This document shows positions 10,367-19,067 of a DNA stretch of 64,000 bases, one piece after another (the stretch's first letter is position 1; every line of letters starts with the position of its first letter). Origin of the DNA: Arthrospira sp. PCC 9108 (GTDB lineage Bacteria > Cyanobacteriota > Cyanobacteriia > Cyanobacteriales > Microcoleaceae); the NCBI GenBank assembly GCA_016745315.1, contig CP066886.1, positions 3,906,501 to 3,970,500 of the forward strand, written 5' to 3'. A model generated the notes under the pieces. The model was not told the DNA's origin. It saw nothing but the letters and a program-made list of their open reading frames with translations, and did no database searches. The position numbers and the translations under genes are program-made.

Positions 10367-10630
10367 CTATTTAGAAGTAGACTGACGCAAAATTGGCGAT
10401 AGGTCAACATCGGGGACGGCGTAAGTATCTGAACCGCCGTAACTACCGACAAAAATAATTAAGGCTGTCAGTAACAAAAACAGAAACCCAACCGATCCCA
10501 ACCCTTGAGACTCATAATCGTAGTCGTATCGATAACGTGGGTCAGAGTTAAGATCCACATGAATATGGATATTTTTACCTTCAATTTCAGTGCGATCGTA
10601 GCGAATTCTATCACGGCTTGAACGTCTCAT
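10367..10630 (-). CDS. small membrane protein, unknown function
   Basis: An 87-residue protein. I chose the ATG at 10630 over an in-frame upstream start (10696) because GGGAGAAG lies about 7 nt before it. The N-terminal half is charged (MRRSSRDRIRYDRTEIEGK, then HIHVDLNSDPRYRYDYDYES). One transmembrane helix follows (VGFLFLLLTALIIFVGSYGG), with a short polar tail. I do not recognise the family. The gene stands alone between the methyltransferase and the RTX-type gene. Confidence 0.55.
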   Translation of the reverse strand: MRRSSRDRIRYDRTEIEGKNIHIHVDLNSDPRYRYDYDYESQGLGSVGFLFLLLTALIIFVGSYGGSDTYAVPDVDLSPILRQSTSK

Positions 10631-10729
10631 GGTAACTTCTCCCTGGTGGTCAACTATTAGTCTATTGCAGCCACCAGGACAGCCATTCAGGATCAAGCCA
10701 AAATAGCAGAAGTTAGGATCGAGTTAAAT

Positions 10730-12079
10730 TCAACTAGCCGACATATCCAATTTGACCAACGAACCTGATTCATTAGTCCGATAAACCAATTCATTGGCAC
10801 CATCCGTTACTTTCACCTCCCACCCAGGGACAATCGCTAAAGTACAAACAGCACCATCTTCCGGTAATCCCAGACAACCATCAGGCCATAATGCTGGTTG
10901 AGCCTCCATGATTCTCAATTCAGAATCTGGTAGCATGAACTGTTGGGATGCTTCTGCAAAAACACCTTGGACAACTTCGAGACCAATAACAGTTAACATA
11001 CCTCCCTCATCAAGTCCAATCAAATCAGCATCAGAACCTGGAACCACTACTTCTTCCAGGAAGATAACTGCTTCGGGAAAATCTGGGGGTTGTAAAAAGG
11101 TGATGAAGTATACACCTGTTTCCAGGTTAAATTCTACCCCCAAATCCAATCCATCAGGTTGGTCAAAGTTGCCAGTTTGCAAAATGGTAGTGGTGGTAGT
11201 GTCAAAGTTGAAATTCAATTCACTGGTGGGAGGAAGCGGAAAATCGTAGTCAAAACTTTGTATGGGGTTCCCATCAGGGTTAAAGAAGGTTATTTGCAGG
11301 TCGCTGAGTTGATCACGGGTAACTATGGTTCCCTCAAAACTCCTATCATAACTAAATTCTCCGATGGCGGTATAGCCGAAAATTCCTTGCCAGAATAACG
11401 GATAGGTAATCAAGTCCTCGCTGAGAGGGGACGAAGCAAATACAAAGTTATCTGGTGTTAACTCATCTGCTTTTCTTCCTAATACTATGCTCAGGGGTAC
11501 GCCATCTAAACTAATGGTTATATCAGAGTTAACTTCCGTGAGTGTCAGCCGTTCAAAACTGAGAGTAGGATCATCTAAACCAATGACATCAACTCCGGGT
11601 TCAAAATCAGTAATTACACTGGGATTAATCGGTAAATTGCCGTTATTGAAAATCCAAAACTGGTCAGAACCTGGGCCGCCTGTTAGGGTGTCGCCATCAA
11701 TTCCAGCGAACAATTGATCATCCCCCAGGTCTCCAAACAGTTGGCTACGACTCCCACCAATTAATATATCGTCTCCTTGACCGCCAAATAATTGGTTATT
11801 GCTGTCAGTTGATGCGTCTAGGATATCAGCACCTAACCCGCCATAAAGGATATCATTATTGCCTGCTAATAAGACATCATTTCCGTCTAATCCGTAGATC
11901 TGATTACTGCCACCGCCAACACTGCCATCAATTGTATCATTAGCTACAGTGCCAAATTGGATGGTATTATCTAAGCCTTCCAAGCTGATATTCAGACCTG
12001 GCTGTGATGACATCAAGGCTTCCAGTCCTAATTCTGATGGAGTCATGATAATTATTGGAAATTCAACAGTTGTCGCCAT
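10730..12079 (-). CDS. RTX (hemolysin-type) calcium-binding repeat protein
   Basis: A 449-residue protein. Residues about 45-145 hold glycine/aspartate nonapeptide repeats of the RTX type (GLDGNDVLLAG, YGGLGADILDA, FGGQGDDILIGG, TGGPGSDQFW), which form calcium-binding parallel beta-rolls. The remaining 300 residues are beta-rich and acidic and include FSYDRSFEGTIVTRDQL, a motif I associate with secreted cyanobacterial proteins. No Sec signal is visible. RTX proteins usually leave by a type I system, but no exporter for it is adjacent (the ABC exporter at 785-2590 is not of that class). A surface or extracellular location is inferred. Confidence 0.75.
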   Translation of the reverse strand: MATTVEFPIIIMTPSELGLEALMSSQPGLNISLEGLDNTIQFGTVANDTIDGSVGGGSNQIYGLDGNDVLLAGNNDILYGGLGADILDASTDSNNQLFGGQGDDILIGGSRSQLFGDLGDDQLFAGIDGDTLTGGPGSDQFWIFNNGNLPINPSVITDFEPGVDVIGLDDPTLSFERLTLTEVNSDITISLDGVPLSIVLGRKADELTPDNFVFASSPLSEDLITYPLFWQGIFGYTAIGEFSYDRSFEGTIVTRDQLSDLQITFFNPDGNPIQSFDYDFPLPPTSELNFNFDTTTTTILQTGNFDQPDGLDLGVEFNLETGVYFITFLQPPDFPEAVIFLEEVVVPGSDADLIGLDEGGMLTVIGLEVVQGVFAEASQQFMLPDSELRIMEAQPALWPDGCLGLPEDGAVCTLAIVPGWEVKVTDGANELVYRTNESGSLVKLDMSAS

Positions 12080-12152
12080 CAGGCTATCATGGACTTCCTA
12101 AAATCGTCAAAGTTCTGATAATTATATAGTTACATATTCTGGCTATCAGTGA

Positions 12153-12184
12153 CGAAAAAATCCCCCACCAAGAGGCGGAGGATT
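12153..12184 (-). terminator. rho-independent terminator of psaL-psaI
   Basis: On the minus strand an 11-bp stem (arms AATCCTCCGCC and GGTGGGGGATT, including two G-T pairs) closes a TCTT loop and is followed by six T. It lies 27 bp after the psaI stop codon. Confidence 0.85.
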
Positions 12185-12210
12185 CAGCGTTTTAGATAAT
12201 GCCGTTGATA

Positions 12211-12327
12211 TTAGGCATCGCTTTCAATATGGATGAACAGCAAACCCATCAAAACTGCAGGCATCAACCAGCAAACCACGGGAATCAAAATCCAAGGCAG
12301 GAAGGAAGCAGCGTAATCACCAGTCAT
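12211..12327 (-). CDS. psaI: photosystem I subunit VIII (PsaI)
   Basis: A 38-residue single-helix thylakoid membrane protein. The product begins MTGDYAASFLPWILIPVV and ends LMGLLFIHIESDA, which is characteristic of PsaI. PsaI helps bind PsaL and supports PSI trimer formation. AGGAGA lies 9 nt before the ATG. It is downstream of psaL on the same strand with a 98-bp gap, and the pair is closed by a strong terminator, so they form the classic psaLI operon. Confidence 0.95.
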   Translation of the reverse strand: MTGDYAASFLPWILIPVVCWLMPAVLMGLLFIHIESDA

Positions 12328-12425
12328 GCTATATGTCTCCTAATTTCAAAAGTTAAGGTTAATGTTGCAGAAAAAACCGATATTTGACTGATGTTTGTGT
12401 TAAAATTCAGTCAGAATCGTGCTGA

Positions 12426-12911
12426 TTAATTATTGACCAAACCCCTAAAGATTGCGTCAACAACAGCAAAGTTTTCTAACAAGAAAAATGCCAAAAATGC
12501 ACTGCCCATACCACCGATGAAAAATCCACCAGCGAATTGGCTCCAACCGGCGGCGCTTTGGAGGGAATCACCTTCTTCGGATTTATCCCCTTGGAAAGTT
12601 ACCAAACCGTAAGCGGCTAAACAGGCTGTGGCAATCAGTAACATAGCCAAGCCACAAATCAGGCCATTGAGGTTGGCGAACTCAGTGCCGCGTTGGGTTC
12701 CAAATTTCACCCAGGGACCGCCGATGAAGTAACCATGAGCCATACCGATTTCTAAGCCTCGCAGAAGAGGAGACAGACCGGGACGGTAGGCGGGAAGGTT
12801 GCCGATAAAGGTGCGGGTGAAGGCGGAATCACTAATGGGGGTGGATAGATGACCTACAAAGGGATCGCCGTTGTAGGCTTGAATCAACCCTTGATCCGTT
12901 GCTTGAGGCAT
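12426..12911 (-). CDS. psaL: photosystem I reaction centre subunit XI (PsaL)
   Basis: A 161-residue thylakoid membrane protein that forms the contact surface between monomers in PSI trimers or tetramers. The N-terminal GDPFVGHLSTPISDS and LPAYRPGLSPLLRGLEIGMAHGY are diagnostic. Two or three transmembrane helices follow (CGLAMLLIATACLAAYGLV; FAGGFFIGGMGSAFLAFFLL). AGGAGA precedes the ATG by about 10 nt. The 130 bp upstream (12912-13041) should hold the promoter. I found no convincing paired HLR1 boxes there. Confidence 0.96.
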   Translation of the reverse strand: MPQATDQGLIQAYNGDPFVGHLSTPISDSAFTRTFIGNLPAYRPGLSPLLRGLEIGMAHGYFIGGPWVKFGTQRGTEFANLNGLICGLAMLLIATACLAAYGLVTFQGDKSEEGDSLQSAAGWSQFAGGFFIGGMGSAFLAFFLLENFAVVDAIFRGLVNN

Positions 12912-13041
12912 ACTGATTTTTCTCCTGTTCGCTTAAAAATCTTGAGTTCAGGTGTTAAGCTCATATTTTAAGCAGCCCTGTGCAAACTATCGACAAAAAT
13001 GGGAGTTAGCGTTAAAAAAGTTCACATATAATCCCAAAAGT

Positions 13042-13800
13042 TCATAAATTTTTACGTTTTCGGGCCCGATACCACTGGGCGAGGGTGGGGCTGGGAATAC
13101 CGAGAAGGTAACCGATAATGACGATTTGGTTAATTAGGGTGGTTTGGAGGATGCCAATTTGCTGCCAACGTCTGGCTGAGGTGATGACTGGGACTGGGGC
13201 GATCGCAATTTTGCCCCGTTTCTGTAGTTGGCGCACGAGTGCAAAGTCTTCCATAATTGGTAAGTCGGGAAAACCGCCAATGTCCCTAAAGGTTTGGGTT
13301 TTCATAAATAAGGCTTGGTCGCCATAGGGGAGTTGACAATAACGCGATCGCATTTTTACCCCGAATTCCACCCAACGCAGTGCTAAGACGGGGGCGGCGA
13401 TTTCCAGTTCAAAGGCTCCGGCGATGATCTGAGGTTGACTGAGAATTTGCTCTATCCAATGGTTAAAAGCGTCGGGAAGCTGGGTGTCACCGTGCAAGAA
13501 GAGGATAGTATCTCCGGTGGCGATCGCGGCTCCTGCGTTCATTTGTCGGGCTTTCCCGGCTGCTGTGGTGATGACTTGGACGCTGAAAGATTGGGCGATG
13601 GTCACGGTTTCATCCTGACTGCCACCATCAACTACAATTACTTCAATGCCTTTGATACCCTGCAATTTCTTGAGGGTAGGGGGAAGGGTTGGCGCTTCAT
13701 TGAGGACGGGGATAATAATTGATATTTGGGGAATGTTGGCAATATGGCGATCGCTATGGGGTTGGGTCAATCTAGCAGTTCCTGGCTCGAAAATAGTCAT
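13042..13800 (-). CDS. family 2 glycosyltransferase (TIGR04283-like)
   Basis: A 252-residue glycosyltransferase with a GT-A fold. The N-terminal PQISIIIPVLNEAPTLPPTL is the donor-binding strand. VVDGGSQDETV and ILFLHGDTQLPDAF match the TIGR04283 group (often called rSAM/selenodomain-associated transferase 2), with HGDT where classic GT2 enzymes have a DXD motif. A short hydrophobic C-terminus (IVIIGYLLGI) could touch the membrane. The substrate is unknown. Confidence 0.85.
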   Translation of the reverse strand: MTIFEPGTARLTQPHSDRHIANIPQISIIIPVLNEAPTLPPTLKKLQGIKGIEVIVVDGGSQDETVTIAQSFSVQVITTAAGKARQMNAGAAIATGDTILFLHGDTQLPDAFNHWIEQILSQPQIIAGAFELEIAAPVLALRWVEFGVKMRSRYCQLPYGDQALFMKTQTFRDIGGFPDLPIMEDFALVRQLQKRGKIAIAPVPVITSARRWQQIGILQTTLINQIVIIGYLLGIPSPTLAQWYRARKRKNL

Positions 13801-13829
13801 CTGTTTCTAATTACTGTTGCCACTATATA

Positions 13830-14513
13830 TTAACTGCGAAACAGACGGGTATACTGGATTTCGTGAGCCATGCTTGCTAATCCTAATCCCCAACTACAGC
13901 TAACTAAATCATCATCGTTTAACATCAGTATTTGCTGGCTAATTTCGGTGAGAGTTGGGGAAAGTTGCCAGAGCAGTTTTTGTCCGATGGTTTGACCTAA
14001 TGGAATGAGTTTGACTCCGGCACCGATGATATGAGTCGCCCAACTATGCAGATATCCCAGTAGGGCTGTTTGGGGTTCTATCTGGCTATGGGCGGCGGTA
14101 ATTCCGAAGGCGATCGCATAATTACAAGGCTTATCAATAGCTGATTTTATATATTGAAAATAATCATGATCGCCATCATTTGCCTGGTAGATTTCCCCCA
14201 TTAATGCCAAAAGAGAGTTACCCATCTGCCAGCTTTGCAGACGCAATTCTGATGTTTCTTTACTGGCACTTAGCCAACTATTCCAATAACATATACTGGC
14301 TACATCTTGATTGATAAAACTCTGAAAGGCTCTCATCATTAAGGCGGCTTCCAGACGAATCGCGCCATAATTGAGGTCTTGAATTAACCAGTGATTCAGG
14401 TCTTCGGCGTTGGCGATCGCTCCGGTTTCTACCAGAGTTTCTAATCCATCAGAATAGCTATAAGCACCCAAAGGCAACGCCGGACTAGATAGCTGTAATA
14501 ATGGTAAAATCAA
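13830..14513 (-). CDS. ureF: urease accessory protein UreF
   Basis: A 227-residue UreF. With UreD and UreG it forms the chaperone complex that delivers nickel to apo-urease. Family features seen are the N-terminal LLQLSSPALPLGAYSYSDGLE, the middle LRLQSWQMG, and the C-terminal IGQKLLWQL. It follows ureE by 36 bp on the same strand. The structural genes ureABC and the other accessory genes are not in the window. Confidence 0.93.
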   Translation of the reverse strand: MILPLLQLSSPALPLGAYSYSDGLETLVETGAIANAEDLNHWLIQDLNYGAIRLEAALMMRAFQSFINQDVASICYWNSWLSASKETSELRLQSWQMGNSLLALMGEIYQANDGDHDYFQYIKSAIDKPCNYAIAFGITAAHSQIEPQTALLGYLHSWATHIIGAGVKLIPLGQTIGQKLLWQLSPTLTEISQQILMLNDDDLVSCSWGLGLASMAHEIQYTRLFRS

Positions 14514-14549
14514 AGCCTATCTCTTCCCTCCCCTCTGTTATTTAACCAA

Positions 14550-14990
14550 TTAATGATCATGTCCATGGTAGGCTCCCTTGTCGGGGTAAAACGGGGCGAT
14601 TTCCTGGGTAACATGGCATCCTAACTTAACCAGTAAATCAGCTAAAACTCCATCAGGTTCCAGGCGCAAATACTGGCTGGTAATTTCTAGGGGAACATGA
14701 CGATTGCCCAAATGATAGGCGGCGCGAATGAGATCTAAATTAGTCGGGGCTGTAACTGTGATGACGGGTTCTGGTTGGGCGACAATAGCTAAAACTTTGT
14801 CCCCAGTTTCGGAAATTAGGCGATCGCCCTCGGAGATATTCACACCACGATCCAAACATAAAGTAATGCGATCGCCGCCAGGGATATCAATATGTTGTCT
14901 AGTCTTAGTGCGTTGTTCCGCTGTTAGGGCGATCGTCCAGTCCGGTATGCGATCGAGATCCGGCGCTAATTTTTGAGTAAAAACCAACAT
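14550..14990 (-). CDS. ureE: urease accessory protein UreE (nickel metallochaperone)
   Basis: A 146-residue UreE, which binds Ni(II) and hands it to the UreDFG complex. The start is set at 14990 (MLVFTQKL). A longer in-frame start at 15065 would add residues encoded by an interspersed repeat and is unlikely. Visible family motifs are GDRITLCLDRGVNISEGDRL, YHLGNRHVPLEI and VLADLLVKLGCHV. The C-terminus is short and His-containing (AYHGHDH), consistent with metal binding. It lies between hemH and ureF on one strand. Confidence 0.9.
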   Translation of the reverse strand: MLVFTQKLAPDLDRIPDWTIALTAEQRTKTRQHIDIPGGDRITLCLDRGVNISEGDRLISETGDKVLAIVAQPEPVITVTAPTNLDLIRAAYHLGNRHVPLEITSQYLRLEPDGVLADLLVKLGCHVTQEIAPFYPDKGAYHGHDH

Positions 14991-15071
14991 GATCGTCACC
15001 ACCAAGTAATTTCGGACTAGGGGAGGCCAGTCCCCCTTTTTAATCAGGGGGATAGACTTTCCCAACCCGTG

Positions 15072-16235
15072 CTAAAGCAAACCGATAAAATGCAAAGGCC
15101 CCTGACCAGTAATCAATTCGACAATCACAGCCACAATTCCAATCATAGCCAAGCGACCATTCCAGACTTCCGCTGCTGTGGTCATACCCCATTCCCAACG
15201 TTCCTGGGGATACATCTTAACCCGTTTGCTGGGGCGCACCACTTCCGAGAAATGAACACTAGGGCTTTCCAAAGCCTCAACCACCATATCAGCCAAATCA
15301 TTAATAAAAACCGGATGAGTGTTCAAAGCCGGAACCCGGTAAAAATTCTTAATCCCGGACTCTTCGGCTAATTCCCGATACTCCATATCAATTTCTTGGA
15401 GAGTTTCGATATGTTCGGAGACAAAACTAATCGGAACAACCAATAAATCCTCGACCCCTTGCTGTGCTAATTCAGGGATAGCCTCTTCGGTGTAAGGTTT
15501 TAGCCATTCCACCGGACCAACGCGGCTTTGATAAGCCAGGGTGTGGGGGTTTGGGCGGTTGAGAGTTTTCATAATCAACTCAGTACACCCTTCAATTTCT
15601 GCCTGATAGGGGTCTCCGGCTTCCTCAACATATTTAAGGGGGACTCCGTGGGCACTAAAGAAAATATGGACCTGATCCGGGTTGGGACAGTGATCAAGTT
15701 CCTGGGCGATGAGTTGCGCCATAGCTTGTAAATATCCCGATCGCTGATACCAGGAGGGAACCACTGTATAATCAATTTTTTGTAGTTCCGGGTCATCTTC
15801 CCAAATCCTCTCGAGCAGTCTAAAACTAGAACCACTGGTGCTAATGGAAAATTGCGGATATAGGGGGAGAATCACTAATTCATCAATGCGATCGCGCTTA
15901 ATTTTCGCCAATGCTTCCTCGGTAAAGGGATGCCAGTAGCGCATTCCCACATATACCTGAGCATTATTACCTTTTTCCCCAAGTTTTTCTTCCAGGGCGA
16001 CCGCCTGTTCCTCGGTAATCCTTCGCAGTGGAGACCCACCCCCAATTTCTTTATAATTTTCCTGGGATTTTGTGTGGCGCATGGTGGCAATCATCCAGGC
16101 TAGAGGTTTTTGTAGCCAAGTAAATGGCAGCCGGATAATTTCTGGATCGGAAAATAGATTGTACAGAAAGGGGCGGACATCCTCTAATTGTTCAGGTCCG
16201 CCTAGATTCAATAGTAAGACTCCAACTCTTCCCAT
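15072..16235 (-). CDS. hemH: ferrochelatase with C-terminal CAB/HLIP-like helix
   Basis: A 387-residue enzyme that inserts Fe(II) into protoporphyrin IX to make haem. It begins GRVGVLLLNLGGPEQLEDVRPFLYNLF, and the active-site motif FFSAHGVP carries the catalytic His. SFVSEHIETLQEID is the second conserved block. Typical of cyanobacteria, the last 45 residues form a chlorophyll a/b-binding-like transmembrane helix (EVWNGRLAMIGIVAVIVELI) that anchors the enzyme and is thought to tune tetrapyrrole flow. Length fits the cyanobacterial form. ureE follows on the same strand. Confidence 0.96.
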   Translation of the reverse strand: MGRVGVLLLNLGGPEQLEDVRPFLYNLFSDPEIIRLPFTWLQKPLAWMIATMRHTKSQENYKEIGGGSPLRRITEEQAVALEEKLGEKGNNAQVYVGMRYWHPFTEEALAKIKRDRIDELVILPLYPQFSISTSGSSFRLLERIWEDDPELQKIDYTVVPSWYQRSGYLQAMAQLIAQELDHCPNPDQVHIFFSAHGVPLKYVEEAGDPYQAEIEGCTELIMKTLNRPNPHTLAYQSRVGPVEWLKPYTEEAIPELAQQGVEDLLVVPISFVSEHIETLQEIDMEYRELAEESGIKNFYRVPALNTHPVFINDLADMVVEALESPSVHFSEVVRPSKRVKMYPQERWEWGMTTAAEVWNGRLAMIGIVAVIVELITGQGPLHFIGLL

Positions 16236-16338
16236 GGCGCTTAACAGGTTCCCAGACTCTAATTTTTGTTACCCATTTTAACAAAATATTCTATCAATAG
16301 GATCAAAGTCTATAGCATAAGTTAAGGATTTTTGATTG

Positions 16339-16995
16339 ATGGCAACATTTTTGAGACCGTTAAGTTATCGCTATCAGTGGCTGTATGATGGGATTTCCGC
16401 CGTGGCTGCTTTGGCTGTAGGTGGTGAAGGTCGGTTCCGCCGCCTTCCCCTAGAGGGTTTGTCTATCACCCCAGAAACACGGGTTTTAGATTTATGTTGT
16501 GGCAGCGGACAGGCCACAAGGATTATCGCACAATACTCGCAACAAGTCACGGGCTTGGACGCATCAAGGCGATCGCTTTCTAGGGCCAGGGCCAATGTCC
16601 CCACCGCTGAGTATGTGGAAGCCTTTGCCGAAAATATGCCTTTTGATGACTGTAGTTTTGATTTAGTCCATACTAGCGCCGCCCTCCATGAGATGGCCCC
16701 CGACCAGTTACAACAAATTTTAAGGGAGGTTTACCGGGTACTCAAGCCAGGGGGTATATTTACTCTGGTGGATTTCCATAAACCCACTAATCCTATATTT
16801 TGGCCGGGTGTGGCGATGTTTCTATGGTTGTTTGAAACCGAAACCGCTTGGGAGTTAATTGATACCGACTTACAAGGCTTACTGGCTTCTATGGGGTTTC
16901 AAGTGGCTCTTTCCTCACCCATGGCGGACCGGACTGCTTTTCGTCTCTATGCTGGGGGGAGTTTACAAGTTATTCAGGCGCTCAAGCCTAGTTGA
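16339..16995 (+). CDS. class I SAM-dependent methyltransferase
   Basis: A 218-residue methyltransferase of the Methyltransf_11 type. Motif I is VLDLCCGSGQATRI, the acidic end of strand 2 is VTGLDASRRSLSRA, and the post-motif region LREVYRVLKPGGIFTLVD is typical. An adjacent TTG at 16336 is a less likely start than the ATG at 16339. The substrate is unknown; the fold resembles quinone and small-molecule methyltransferases. It is divergent from hemH, with about 100 bp between them. Confidence 0.85.
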   Translation: MATFLRPLSYRYQWLYDGISAVAALAVGGEGRFRRLPLEGLSITPETRVLDLCCGSGQATRIIAQYSQQVTGLDASRRSLSRARANVPTAEYVEAFAENMPFDDCSFDLVHTSAALHEMAPDQLQQILREVYRVLKPGGIFTLVDFHKPTNPIFWPGVAMFLWLFETETAWELIDTDLQGLLASMGFQVALSSPMADRTAFRLYAGGSLQVIQALKPS

Positions 16996-17152
16996 CTGAC
17001 AGAAGTTTAAGTTTTTGGAGCAATTTTTAACAAATATGTGGAAATATTAAGGATTGCTACATTCTGAGGCAGTTGCGAAAATTTTGTGATAAAAACTTGG
17101 ACTTAAAGATAGTAAAATTTGTCGATTCTGCTGAAGTTTAAACCTTAGATTA

Positions 17153-17160
17153 GGAGAAGT
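17153..17160 (+). promoter_or_regulatory. Shine-Dalgarno that supports the psaK TTG start
   Basis: AGGAGAAG lies just upstream of the TTG at 17164, and no in-frame ATG is available nearby. This strong site supports TTG as the real start codon of psaK. Confidence 0.7.
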
Positions 17161-17163
17161 CCA

Positions 17164-17412
17164 TTGATTTACTCAACTTTAATTGCAGCGGCTCCCACCA
17201 CTTTACCCTGGAGTCCCAATGTTGCGATTGTGATGATTGTTTGTAATGTTTTGGCGATCGCTATTGGTAAATTCACCATTAAACAACAAAACGTAGGCGC
17301 ACCTACCCCCATTGCTGGTATGAGTGCTGGTGCTGTAGTTGGGAGTGCTTGCTTAGGTCATATCCTGGGTGCTGGTGTAATTCTGGGACTGGCTAACGTC
17401 GGTGGACTTTAA
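17164..17412 (+). CDS. psaK: photosystem I subunit X (PsaK)
   Basis: An 82-residue thylakoid membrane protein at the outer edge of PSI that helps with antenna attachment and state transitions. It has two transmembrane helices (NVAIVMIVCNVLAIAIGKF; GMSAGAVVGSACLGHILGAG) and the conserved TIKQQNVGAPTP loop between them. The C-terminus VILGLANVGGL is typical. It uses a TTG start. The 168 bp upstream should carry its promoter. A hairpin follows the gene. Confidence 0.93.
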   Translation: MIYSTLIAAAPTTLPWSPNVAIVMIVCNVLAIAIGKFTIKQQNVGAPTPIAGMSAGAVVGSACLGHILGAGVILGLANVGGL

Positions 17413-17449
17413 AAGTTAAATTTGGCACTGATTGTCAAGGGTTTTTATA

Positions 17450-17494
17450 CCTTCTTTCCTCAGTCTAATTTAGACTAGGAAAGGAGGTTTTATT
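17450..17494 (+). terminator. probable psaK terminator
   Basis: A long near-perfect hairpin: CCTTCTTTCCTCAGTCTA pairs with TAGACTAGGAAAGGAGG around a 3-nt ATT loop, followed by TTTTATTT. It lies 38 bp after the psaK stop. Confidence 0.8.
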
Positions 17495-17513
17495 TATATG
17501 ATGTGATGTGATT

Positions 17514-19067
17514 TTAACTATGATAATCTCCCCCGGAACCATAGCACCAAGCATCAACCCAGCGATGAATATAATACTGTTGTTGAGCAGATAATTTTTG
17601 AGTGAGAGGGTTCAGAGATTTTCCCATGGGGTACAGTAGACTATAGCTGGCTAAATTCAAATAGTGAATAGTCCAATCAACTAAATTTCCTAACCCCACC
17701 TGTGGAATCACTTTCAAGACAATAGCAGGGTGTAGAATTCCGGTAGTAAATAGAGTTTTAGCTAAGGCGGGAAATTGAATAACATCTTGTAAAAAAGGTT
17801 TAAGCACTGGTTCCCCCAAACGTTCCATATCCTGAAATACGGCGGCGAGAAGTTGATTAATACTGTGACTATTGATGGTTTTATCTATGGGGACACTCAT
17901 AGATTTTTGAAATAACCAAGTCACCGACAAACTGGGTTGATAGGGTTGTAACAGAGCCAGAGATTTACTATCCAAAATATTAGCTGTCAAGGCTTCATCA
18001 ATACCGTTAGTTAAGCGATTAAGATGGCGTACCATTGCGCCAAAACCACCAAAACTTAAAGGGGACTGGCTACCGCTACTATCACCAATGGGGATAATGC
18101 AATTCCAGGGAGTGACTAGGGGACTCTGGCGATAACAGGGGAAAAAACCAAATAAGGCTCGTTTAAAATTTAACTGGGATAATTCCACATTTTGATATTG
18201 AGGAAGTAGGGTTAAATAATCCTCAAAAAAGGCTGTTAAACTGGGTCGGGCTGGGTGTGCATCAAGATAACTAAACATATAGGTAGTGCGTCCGTCTCGG
18301 GCTGGGAAAGCCTCCCAAAAATACTGACATTGATTTTGCACAGGAGTAAAAGAAGCGAATATATCTCCGGTTTGATTATCAGGATATCCGGTGGCGCAAG
18401 TCCCCACCACTAAACAAACAGCATCAGGAGTTTTTCCCTGTCTGGCTTGTTTGATAATGGGGGAAAAGTGACCCATTGCATCGAGTAATAGTCGGCTGGT
18501 TAAAGTTTGATTTAGTCCGGTTTCTACGGTGACTCCATTGGGGTGAATGGTGGCGGCTTGGTAGGGGGTGTTTTCTAAGAGTTGACCCCCAGCTTCTAAA
18601 AACCGGGTTTTGATGATGTCTAGCAAATAAACTGGGTCAACACCAATATTAAGAACATCTCTAACCCAGATATCGGGAATGTCGGGAAAGCTAATTCTAG
18701 CGGGGTTATATTCGGTGGCGATCGCTTTTTCTAATTCTTCTGGAGAGAGTAAATTGAGCTTCTCAAATACCTGAAGTTCATGGCGGGAAATATTCCATTC
18801 TTGTTCTCGTCCCCTCAACTTTCCGCGCTCACAGACGGCGACGCGCCATCCTTTTTTGGCTAAGGTCGCACCGATAATAATTCCTAATGTTCCCCCACAG
18901 ACTATGACATCATAATCAATTTGGTTTAGGGGTTGATCGGTTTCTTTGACGGTTTCTGGTATGGGTAGGCTATGGTTTTTGATGGCCTCCCAAAGGCGAT
19001 CGGCGTTTTGTAGTCCGGTGAGAGGGTTTCCCGGAATTTGCGAAAGAATTTGTTGAGTCAGAGACAT
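17514..19067 (-). CDS. cruP: CruP-type lycopene cyclase family flavoprotein
   Basis: A 517-residue FAD/NAD(P)-binding protein. Near the N-terminus it has a Rossmann motif (DYDVIVCGGTLGIIIGATLAKKG). Then come the family signature EWNISRHELQ and SFPDIPDIWVRDVLNIGVDP, and later IIPIGDSSGSQSPLSFGGFG. These motifs fit the CruA/CruP branch of lycopene cyclases, and the length fits CruP. CruP proteins accompany carotenoid synthesis and in plants have been linked to limiting reactive oxygen. Cyclase activity of this branch is debated. The start overlaps the end of the upstream ATPase gene by 10 bp, so translation is probably coupled. Confidence 0.75.
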   Translation of the reverse strand: MSLTQQILSQIPGNPLTGLQNADRLWEAIKNHSLPIPETVKETDQPLNQIDYDVIVCGGTLGIIIGATLAKKGWRVAVCERGKLRGREQEWNISRHELQVFEKLNLLSPEELEKAIATEYNPARISFPDIPDIWVRDVLNIGVDPVYLLDIIKTRFLEAGGQLLENTPYQAATIHPNGVTVETGLNQTLTSRLLLDAMGHFSPIIKQARQGKTPDAVCLVVGTCATGYPDNQTGDIFASFTPVQNQCQYFWEAFPARDGRTTYMFSYLDAHPARPSLTAFFEDYLTLLPQYQNVELSQLNFKRALFGFFPCYRQSPLVTPWNCIIPIGDSSGSQSPLSFGGFGAMVRHLNRLTNGIDEALTANILDSKSLALLQPYQPSLSVTWLFQKSMSVPIDKTINSHSINQLLAAVFQDMERLGEPVLKPFLQDVIQFPALAKTLFTTGILHPAIVLKVIPQVGLGNLVDWTIHYLNLASYSLLYPMGKSLNPLTQKLSAQQQYYIHRWVDAWCYGSGGDYHS